NCBI GenBank assembly: GCA_049511115.1
Contig: JBEKYH010000316.1
Coordinates: 1 to 6,258 of the forward strand
DNA: 6,258 nt
Direction of reading: 5' to 3'
DNA from: JBEKYH01 sp049511115
Lineage (GTDB): Bacteria; Planctomycetota; Phycisphaerae; Tepidisphaerales; Tepidisphaeraceae
Shown here: positions 1 through 4,758 of the stretch, one piece after another
Layout of the letters: the number at the start of each line of letters is the position of its first letter
How positions within the stretch are numbered: position 1 is the stretch's first letter
Notes under the pieces: model-generated
What the model was told of the DNA's origin: nothing
Databases searched by the model: none
What the model saw: only the letters and a program-made list of their open reading frames with translations
Made by a program: the position numbers and the translations under genes

Positions 1-1161
1 CAGGACGACGCGGCGGCGGCGATTGCGGAGACGGGGACGCCGGTGTTCGCGTGGAAGGGCGAGACGCTGGAGGAGTATTGGGAGTGCACGGTGCGGGCGC
101 TGACGTGGCCGGACGGCTCGGGGCCGCAGTTGATCGTGGATGACGGCGGCGACGCGACGCTGCTGATCCACAAGGGTTATGAGCTGGAGAACGGCGACGG
201 GTGGGTGAACACGGCGTCGGACAGCCACGAGGAACAGGTGATCAAGGATTTGTTGAAGAGCGTGCACCGGGAGAAGTCGGGGCACTGGCACCGGGTGGCG
301 GAGGAGTGGAAGGGTGTGTCCGAGGAGACGACGACGGGCGTGCACCGGTTGTACCAGCGGCTGGAGACGGGGAAGCTGCTGTGCCCGGCGATCAACGTGA
401 ACGACTCGGTGACGAAGTCGAAGTTCGACAATTTGTACGGGTGCCGCGAGTCGCTGGTGGACGGGATCAAGCGGGCGACGGACATCATGATCGCGGGCAA
501 GACCGCGGTGGTGTGCGGTTACGGGGACGTGGGCAAGGGCTCGGCGCAGTCGCTGCGCGGGCTGGGCGCGATCGTGCAGGTGACGGAGGTGGACCCGATT
601 TGCGCGCTACAGGCGGCGATGGCGGGCTTCCAGGTCGTGACGACCGAGGACTCGCTGGGCACGGCGGACATTTATGTGACGTGCACGGGCAACCGCGACA
701 TCATCACGCTGGAGCATTTGCTGCAGATGAAGGACCAGGCGATCGTGTGCAACATCGGGCACTTCGACAACGAGATCCAGGTGGACCGGCTGAACAAGCA
801 CCCGGGGGTGAAGAAGGTGAACATCAAGCCGCAGGTGGACCGGTACGATCTGCCGAGCGGGCGCTCGATTTACCTGCTGGCGGAGGGCCGGCTGGTGAAC
901 CTGGGCTGCGCGACGGGGCATCCGTCGTTCGTGATGTCGAATTCGTTTTCGAACCAGGTGCTGGCCCAGATGGACTTGTGGGCGAACCGCGAGAGGTACT
1001 CGCCGGGGGTTTACATTCTGCCGAAGAAGCTGGACGAGGAAGTGGCGCGGCTGCACCTGGAAAAGATCGGCGTGCGGCTGACGAAGCTGAGCAAGAGCCA
1101 GGCGGACTACCTGGGCGTGCCGGTCGAGGGGCCGTACAAGCCCGAGCATTACCGGTATTGA
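1..1161 (+). CDS. ahcY: S-adenosylhomocysteine hydrolase (adenosylhomocysteinase), 5' end outside window
   Basis: This cytosolic NAD-dependent enzyme splits S-adenosylhomocysteine into adenosine and L-homocysteine, clearing the product that inhibits methyltransferases. The reading frame is open from base 1, giving 386 visible residues; the GTG at 43 is internal, because the residues before it (QDDAAAAIAETGTP) already match the family. Visible family landmarks are the active-site block NVNDSVTKSKFDN, the cysteine of NLYGCRES, the NAD-binding loop GYGDVGKG (about 517-540), NIGHFDNEI, GHPSFVMSNSF, and the canonical C-terminus KPEHYRY, whose Lys and Tyr reach into the partner subunit's NAD site. 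The KSGHWHRVAEEWKGVSEETTTGV stretch is the insertion typical of bacterial forms. Roughly the first 85-90 residues lie upstream. GC content is high, with strong G/C third positions. No terminator is visible after the stop, and the gene's last 34 bases recur at 1765-1798. Identity is nearly certain. Confidence 0.97.
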   Translation, partial: QDDAAAAIAETGTPVFAWKGETLEEYWECTVRALTWPDGSGPQLIVDDGGDATLLIHKGYELENGDGWVNTASDSHEEQVIKDLLKSVHREKSGHWHRVAEEWKGVSEETTTGVHRLYQRLETGKLLCPAINVNDSVTKSKFDNLYGCRESLVDGIKRATDIMIAGKTAVVCGYGDVGKGSAQSLRGLGAIVQVTEVDPICALQAAMAGFQVVTTEDSLGTADIYVTCTGNRDIITLEHLLQMKDQAIVCNIGHFDNEIQVDRLNKHPGVKKVNIKPQVDRYDLPSGRSIYLLAEGRLVNLGCATGHPSFVMSNSFSNQVLAQMDLWANRERYSPGVYILPKKLDEEVARLHLEKIGVRLTKLSKSQADYLGVPVEGPYKPEHYRY

Positions 1162-1162
1162 G
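1128..1162 (+). repeat. 35-bp direct repeat, copy 1 (3' end of ahcY)
   Basis: These 35 bases encode the ahcY C-terminus GPYKPEHYRY, its stop codon and one further base. They are identical to 1765-1799, at an offset of 637 bp. Upstream similarity may continue weakly: CCGG occurs just before each copy, followed by TCGA here and by CC at the second copy. The position at the extreme 3' end of a conserved gene resembles an attachment site, where an incoming element rebuilds the gene end and displaces the old one. Confidence 0.95.
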
Positions 1163-1197
1163 CGATTGGGTTTTGGGCGTGTAATCTCAAACTGATT

Positions 1198-1742
1198 ATG
1201 CCAAAACCTGTCTCATTGATTCCGAACGGAACCATTGAGAAGCGAATTTTTCTGCTGCGTGGGCAGAAAATCATGCTGAGCCAGGACTTGGCTGATCTTT
1301 ACGACGTGCCGGTTAAAGTGCTCCATCAAGCCGTCAAGCGCCACGCGGCAAGATTTCCGAGGGATTTCATGTTTGCGCTTACTTATCAAGAGTTTGCAAA
1401 CTTGAAGTCACAAATTGTGACTTCAAGTTGGGGAGGTGTGCGTCGGGCACGGCCTTATGCCTTCACCGAACAAGGCGTGGCGATGCTTTCAGGGGTGTGC
1501 TCAATAGTCCGCGGGCGGTCCAGGTAAACGTCGCCATTATGCGAGCTTTTGTCCGCCTGCGTGAAGTGCTCACGAACCACAAGGAGCTTGCGATAAAATT
1601 GGCGGAACTTGAACGCAAACTCGCGGCTCATGACGGCCAAATTCGCGCCGTTTTCGAAGCCATCCGTGAATTGATGGATCCCGTACCGCCGTCAGCTAAG
1701 CAGGGCGAGATAGGATTTCATGTGCGGCTGACAAAAAGCTGA
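1198..1742 (+). pseudogene. ORF6N-domain protein, split by a two-base frameshift
   Basis: ORF6N is a predicted DNA-binding domain (KilA-N/ORF6N group) found in phage and mobile-element proteins; its cellular role is poorly known. The ATG at 1198 opens a frame with typical ORF6N features: IEKRIFLLRGQKIML, the helical block DLADLYDVPVKVLHQAVKRH, FPRDFMF, LKSQIVTSS and YAFTEQGVAML. That frame leaves the family pattern after residue 100 and stops at 1525-1527. The family continuation VLNSPRAVQVNVAIMRAFVRLREVL, a charged coiled-coil-like stretch (ELERKLAAHDGQIRAVFEAIREL) and the common ending EIGFHVR lie in another frame from about 1497 to the stop at 1740-1742. Removing one GT from GTGTG at 1495-1499 rejoins the halves into about 180 residues, a normal family length. 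The upstream fragment alone would make 109 residues. Either a genuine mutation or a sequencing error would explain it. No clear ribosome binding site is seen. Confidence 0.87.
1399..1429. repeat. Perfect 15-bp inverted repeat with 1-nt centre inside the ORF6N gene
   Basis: The left arm AACTTGAAGTCACAA (1399-1413) is the exact reverse complement of the right arm TTGTGACTTCAAGTT (1415-1429), with a single A between them at 1414. The palindrome is in frame and encodes NLKSQIVTSS, just before the conserved YAFTEQGVAML block. In RNA it would fold into a long stem once a few central bases open into a loop; in DNA it could extrude as a cruciform or bind a dimeric protein. There is no following T-run, so it does not look like a terminator. 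Confidence 0.97.
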
Positions 1743-1764
1743 AAAGCTCAGAAGCATTCCGGCC

Positions 1765-1799
1765 GGGGCCGTACAAGCCCGAGCATTACCGGTATTGAG
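1765..1799 (+). repeat. 35-bp direct repeat, copy 2 (displaced ahcY tail)
   Basis: This is an exact copy of 1128-1162, again reading GPYKPEHYRY-stop but with no gene body in front of it. It begins 23 bp after the ORF6N stop. The DNA after it (from 1800, GC-rich again) is presumably what originally followed ahcY. Confidence 0.95.
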
Positions 1800-1802
1800 G
1801 GG

Positions 1803-1999
1803 GCGGCGGGCCGCGAAGGACAAAGCCGGGGTTGTGCCCAGGGCATGATTGCCCGAATATTTATGGGCTGGCAATCCGCGGGCATTCCCGGGTTGACACG
1901 CCGCCAAACGGCGGGTAGTTAGCTTCCAACGGCTGCACCCGAACGGGTGCTGGGTTGGTTCTCCCGGGTTGAAGAGCGCGCGAACAACCTAAAAATCCC
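1803..1999 (+). promoter_or_regulatory. Hairpin-rich leader upstream of the repeat adhesin
   Basis: This non-coding stretch holds several small inverted repeats. GGGCA-TGAT-TGCCC lies at 1841-1854. ATTGCC (1848-1853) can instead pair with GGCAAT (1870-1875), which competes with the first hairpin. CCGCC-AAAC-GGCGG lies at 1901-1914. A compound stem runs 1926-1958: CCAAC/GTTGG outside, and GCACCC-GAAC-GGGTGC inside at 1935-1950. GGTTG (1967-1971) can pair with CAACC (1985-1989) just before the start codon. The 11-mer TCCCGGGTTGA occurs twice (1886-1896 and 1962-1972). It matches no riboswitch class I can recognise. A structured 5' UTR is plausible, but GC-rich DNA yields short hairpins by chance. 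Confidence 0.3.
1893..1921 (+). promoter_or_regulatory. Possible sigma-70-like promoter for the adhesin gene
   Basis: A perfect TTGACA lies at 1893-1898. A 17-bp spacer, which contains the hairpin CCGCC-AAAC-GGCGG, leads to TAGTTA at 1916-1921, a poor match to TATAAT. The -35 box and the spacing are good and the -10 box is weak, so this is only a candidate. It would place the start of transcription about 70 bp before the ATG at 2000. Confidence 0.22.
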
Positions 2000-3448
2000 A
2001 TGAAAACCATTCAGCCGCTTTGTTTTGTCCTCCCGGGCCGCCGCTGCGGCTTGGCCGCGCTGCTCTTCACCGTGCTTCTGCTCGCCAGCCACCTGGCCCA
2101 CGCGGGCGACGCGCAGTGGCTGCTCAATCCCGTGGATAGTAACTGGAGCAATGCCAACAACTGGTCGGCCGGCGGCCCGCCCAATGGCCCGAGCGACACC
2201 GCCACCTTCGGCCTCACCAACCTCGGCAGCATTGATGTCACGGCGGATACGGAGGTGGACGGCATTGTGTACACTTCCGCCCCCGCGCCCGCCCTCACCA
2301 TCTTCACGCTTTCAAACACCATTTTCGATATCGACGGGGCCGGCCTCACGAACGATTCCGGGCACCTGCAGGTCCTGGTCAGTGAATACGGTTCAGGCGG
2401 CAACGTCGCCGCGCGGATTAACTTCCGGAACAGCGCGACCGCCGGCAACCTCACCGAATTGATCGCCGTGGGCGGAGCGGCTGACAATGATGGCGGCGGT
2501 GGTTTCAATTTCGAGGACAACACGACGGCCGGCAGCGCGACCCTGGTCAATGACGCGGGGGCGACCGCACTCGCGAGCGGCGGTCGCATTAATTTCATGG
2601 ACAACGCGACGGCCGGCAATGCCAACATTACCAACAACGCCTCGGCCTTCGGAGGATCGAGTGGAACTGACCTTGAATTCAATAACAACGCGACGGCGGG
2701 CAATGCCAACATCACCAACGACGGCGGGACCGCCAGCGGCGCGGATGACGGCTTTACGGGCTTCCTGGCCTCCTCGACCGGCGGCAATGCCACTTTTACC
2801 AACAACGGCGCGACCGCCAGCGGCGCCGGTGGCGGCAGCTTGGTCTTCGACGACAACACGAGCGCGGGCAATGCCACCATTATCTCGAACGGCGCGACCG
2901 TCGTCGGCGGGAACGGCGGCGTGACGGAGTTCTTTGTCAACGCAAGCGCCGGCAATGCCAACATCACCACCACCGGCGGGCCCGACGCGAACGTCTCCAC
3001 GGGATTCACGGAATTCTTCGACAACTCGACCGCCGGCAATGCCACCCTCACCACCCTCGGCGGAAACACGACCGACGTCGAAGGTGGTGTCGTGGAATTC
3101 AACGATACCTCGTCCGCCGGCAATGCCACCTTGGTCACCAGGGGCGGTACGGCCGGCGCCTTGACTGGCGGCTTCGTGCACTTCAGTGACAATTCGACGG
3201 CCGGCCAGGGCAACTTTACCACCAACGGCGCGGACGCCAACATCCAGTCCTCTGGCTCGATCCTATTCTCCGACAACTCGACGGCCGGCGCGGGCACCTT
3301 TACCAACAACGGCGGGCTGGCCAGCGGCAACCTCGGCGGCACGATGGTACTGTATCAGTTTGATTTCGGTTTTTTCGACATCTCCAGCAAAACCTTATTC
3401 AAATGGCTAATAAATCCATACTTATGGGGTATCCGGCTCATCTGGTGA
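2000..3448 (+). CDS. Secreted autotransporter/adhesin-like repeat protein, 3'-truncated
   Basis: The ATG at 2000 opens a signal peptide: basic MKTIQPLCFVLPGRR, hydrophobic LAALLFTVLLLAS, and likely cleavage after AHA at residue 35. The mature start (GDAQWLLNPVDSNWSNANNWS) resembles the first module of large autotransporter-like surface proteins of Verrucomicrobia. From about residue 139 the protein is a repeat array of the form xxxFxDNSTAGNATxTNxGGxxxGxxGG, expected to fold as a parallel beta-solenoid. One 29-residue unit (139-167) precedes ten exact 28-residue units (168-447). The next unit begins TMVL, then the pattern ends and 31 unrelated residues, antisense to the neighbouring peptidase gene, lead to the stop. 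No C-terminal beta-barrel, PEP-CTERM or other sorting signal is present, so the native 3' end is probably lost and surface anchoring impaired. No good Shine-Dalgarno sequence is visible. Ligand unknown. Confidence 0.78.
   Translation: MKTIQPLCFVLPGRRCGLAALLFTVLLLASHLAHAGDAQWLLNPVDSNWSNANNWSAGGPPNGPSDTATFGLTNLGSIDVTADTEVDGIVYTSAPAPALTIFTLSNTIFDIDGAGLTNDSGHLQVLVSEYGSGGNVAARINFRNSATAGNLTELIAVGGAADNDGGGGFNFEDNTTAGSATLVNDAGATALASGGRINFMDNATAGNANITNNASAFGGSSGTDLEFNNNATAGNANITNDGGTASGADDGFTGFLASSTGGNATFTNNGATASGAGGGSLVFDDNTSAGNATIISNGATVVGGNGGVTEFFVNASAGNANITTTGGPDANVSTGFTEFFDNSTAGNATLTTLGGNTTDVEGGVVEFNDTSSAGNATLVTRGGTAGALTGGFVHFSDNSTAGQGNFTTNGADANIQSSGSILFSDNSTAGAGTFTNNGGLASGNLGGTMVLYQFDFGFFDISSKTLFKWLINPYLWGIRLIW
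2501..3340 (+). repeat. Ten in-register 84-bp (28-residue) tandem repeats
   Basis: Units start at 2501, 2585, 2669, 2753, 2837, 2921, 3005, 3089, 3173 and 3257, with no indel between them. Each has a hydrophobic residue at unit position 4 (almost always F), a D/N-rich turn at 5-9, T/S-A-G at 9-11 (TGG in the unit at 2753), and a Gly-rich end. At DNA level the most conserved part is the block around GACAACTCGACGGCCGGC followed by AATGCCA. Sequence has diverged between units while length is strictly kept, which suggests selection on a repeating coil rather than very recent expansion. Confidence 0.93.
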
Positions 3449-4059
3449 ATGAGCTTTTGGCGAACTTTGGCTGGCTTTGTCGGGATTGCTGCACCGCGAA
3501 GGGCGTTCAAGCGATTGAGGACATCGTGACCTATGTATGTGTCATTGCAGACGACAAGGCCCGGCAGAATGCCATCTTCGACCTTCGTTCGCAGAAGTGT
3601 GTTGACGGTTCCAACCCAACGGACGCCCTCCGCGCCGTCGCAGCAAAATACCGGCCCCCCGCTTACCCCCTGCATCCCACGCCCGTCAATGAGGTAGGCT
3701 TTGCGCGTGTTCGCGCTGCCATAGCGCGAGCTAATGTGGCCAGAAAAAAAGCAAATCCGCCAATGCTGCGCGACATCTTTGTCCTCAAAAAACGGAAACC
3801 CTATCCAGCCAATCTCATCGCCGGGATTCAGCGGTTTCTCAAAGGGGATTTGGGGGATGAAGGTGTTTGGCAGTTCAAGCGTCGGCTTGCTGAATATGAC
3901 TATGCTGGAATCGCCGCCGACTTTCTTGCGGGGGAATATGATGCGTTCCTCATGCGTTAGTACCAAGTTCCGGCTTTGGTCGTGATTGGACAGCAAAAGA
4001 GGCGTTCGTTCCCTTCGGGCTGCGTCAACCACATGGCGCACGGTCGCCAACACCTGCAA
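3355..4059 (-). CDS. Trypsin-like serine peptidase (Trypsin_2 type), N-terminus missing or damaged
   Basis: Numbered from a possible TTG start at 4059, the protein shows the chymotrypsin-fold triad: His9 in ATVRHVVDAA, Asp50 in GGDSSIVIF, and Ser133 in GVSGGPVF, with Asp125 in YLIDGRGMQ at the usual spacing before the serine. It would hydrolyse peptide bonds; the substrate is unknown. The TTG is unlikely to be the true start. The frame stays open to 4104, and the extra residues PIIGSGFLLGRTRGG are the typical first beta-strands (GSGFLL) leading to LATVRHVV. A TAG at 4105-4107 then blocks it, with no ATG or GTG start in between. An ATG at 4127-4129 opens MCERIRTLAYN in a frame one base off, so a single-base indel near 4105 may have broken the gene. 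No signal peptide is seen. The stop falls within a few bases of where the neighbouring adhesin repeats end. Activity of the present copy is uncertain. Confidence 0.72.
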   Translation of the reverse strand: MQVLATVRHVVDAARRERTPLLLSNHDQSRNLVLTHEERIIFPRKKVGGDSSIVIFSKPTLELPNTFIPQIPFEKPLNPGDEIGWIGFPFFEDKDVAQHWRICFFSGHISSRYGSANTRKAYLIDGRGMQGVSGGPVFCCDGAEGVRWVGTVNTLLRTKVEDGILPGLVVCNDTYIGHDVLNRLNALRGAAIPTKPAKVRQKLIHQMSRIPHKYGFISHLNKVLLEMSKKPKSN

Positions 4060-4160
4060 TCCGCCTCGCGTTCTTCCCAGTAAAAACCCGCTGCCTATTA
4101 TAGGCTAAAGTCCGTATTCTTTCGCACATTTGAGGCTGGCGCGTAAAGTGGCTTTTCCCC

Positions 4161-4582
4161 ATGAGTCAGATTCCTGACCCGTCAGCGACGCGGGAAGGTT
4201 CGGCTCCGGCAGTTGCCGAAGCGCCGCCTTCCCTGCTCGACAATGTGATCCAGATTGACCGTGCCGCCATCGAAAGCCCCACCTGGGCGAGATGGTGCGC
4301 GGCACCGTGGAGCAAACCCTCAACGCGCTGCTGGAAGCCGAGGCCGACGCCTTGTGCCAGGCCACGCGTTACGAACGTTCGCCGGAGCCGCGCGGACACC
4401 CGCGCGAGGCAGTCACGCTGAAGGTGCCCAAGCTGAGCCCGCTGCCGTTCGAGACGGCGATTATCGAGCGGTACAAGCGGCGCGAGATCTGCGTGGAGGA
4501 GGCCGAGTCGGGCAAACTGCGCAACGAATGGCCGCTGGGTTGGGCTATTACCATGCCAGCAACAAGAGGCAACGACGCCACC
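4161..4582 (+). pseudogene. IS256/Mutator-family transposase, decayed N-terminal remnant
   Basis: Family-typical pieces appear in order but in different frames. The ATG at 4161 gives MSQIPDPSATREG through IDRAAIES. About 4279 the frame changes and gives LGEMVRGTVEQTLNALLEAEADALCQATRYERSPE; two extra C bases in AGCCCCACC would explain the shift. RADTRAR follows in the first frame (4389-4409). A small deletion removes the expected GHYERKLQTKAGE-type segment. VTLKVPKL and PFETAIIERYKRRE then continue to VEEA at about 4504, after which the family pattern is lost; the last residues before the stop at 4580-4582 are unrecognised. Intact members have about 400 residues with a DDE catalytic domain, none of which remains. 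It cannot encode a working transposase. It marks past insertion and deletion between the peptidase and GH2 genes. Confidence 0.85.
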
Positions 4583-4758
4583 TGATGTCGTTCCCATCCC
4601 GATTGCCATCATTGCCAATCCAGCCGCTATAGCGGCCCTAAACCTCTGATTCAAAGGGCATTGCGCGGGGTAACTTTGTATATAAGTCTCCTATGAAGCC
4701 TTCGGAAAATATTGACGCGTATACGTATAATCAGATTTCAGATGCAATTCAATGAAGC
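4583..4758. other. Intergenic DNA between transposase remnant and GH2 gene
   Basis: I find no supportable gene here. The left part (to about 4650) may still be IS-derived or other relic sequence, since one frame runs on as SNKRQRRHLMSFPSRLPSLPIQPL-stop without a recognisable family. The right part is AT-richer, with a 10-bp palindrome TATACGTATA at 4720-4729. The 10-mer CAGATGCAAT occurs at 4739-4748 and again at 4767-4776, across the GH2 stop codon. No clear terminator for the minus-strand GH2 gene was found. Confidence 0.6.
4623..4636. repeat. 14-bp perfect palindrome GCCGCTATAGCGGC
   Basis: Two 7-bp arms meet with no spacer. It lies 41 bp after the transposase remnant's stop. It could be a protein-binding palindrome or part of an element end. 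There is no T-tract, so it is unlikely to be an intrinsic terminator. Confidence 0.6.

Larger units (their letters stand above)
1163..1764 (+). mobile_element. Putative ORF6N cassette or remnant of an integrated element between direct repeats of the ahcY tail
   Basis: This segment lies exactly between the two 35-bp copies of the ahcY end. It is visibly less GC-rich than ahcY (near 50% against well above 60% in the lines I counted). It carries a single ORF6N-domain gene, a family common on phages and other mobile DNA. I found no integrase, transposase or terminal inverted repeats in it. It could be the deleted remnant of a larger element that used the ahcY 3' end as its target, or a small cassette moved by enzymes supplied elsewhere. 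The direct repeats and the composition change are observed; mobility is inferred. Confidence 0.45.

Noticed and set aside
201..1184. Long alternative-frame ORFs over ahcY (plus frame 201-1184, minus frame 607-1149)
   Set aside because: They result from GC-rich codon bias; the composition is low-complexity and the real frame is unambiguous.
1737..1748. AGCT-GAAA-AGCT hairpin at the ORF6N stop as a terminator
   Set aside because: The stem has only 4 bp and there is no T-tract.
2501..3340. CRISPR-like periodic repeats
   Set aside because: The 84-bp units are coding, diverged throughout and without unique spacers between identical repeats.
2011..3342. 443-residue minus-strand ORF and other long ORFs across the adhesin
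   Set aside because: The tandem repeats keep several frames open. Only the plus frame has a signal peptide and a sensible mature protein.
3403..3960. 185-residue plus-strand ORF opposite the peptidase
   Set aside because: It shows no recognisable motif, and the minus strand carries a full serine-peptidase triad with correct spacing, so this frame is a shadow.
4095..4110. TATAAT on the minus strand just before the peptidase as a -10 box
   Set aside because: The hexamer 17 bp upstream is GCGAAA, not a -35 box, and the sequence overlaps the family-like coding residues PIIGSG.
4712..4731. TTGACG followed by TATAAT as a promoter
   Set aside because: The boxes are only 8 bp apart, far short of about 17 bp, and no convincing gene follows on the plus strand.
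4693..4755. 20-codon ORF starting MKPSENIDAY
   Set aside because: It is very short, has no recognisable features, and is likely chance in AT-richer intergenic DNA.
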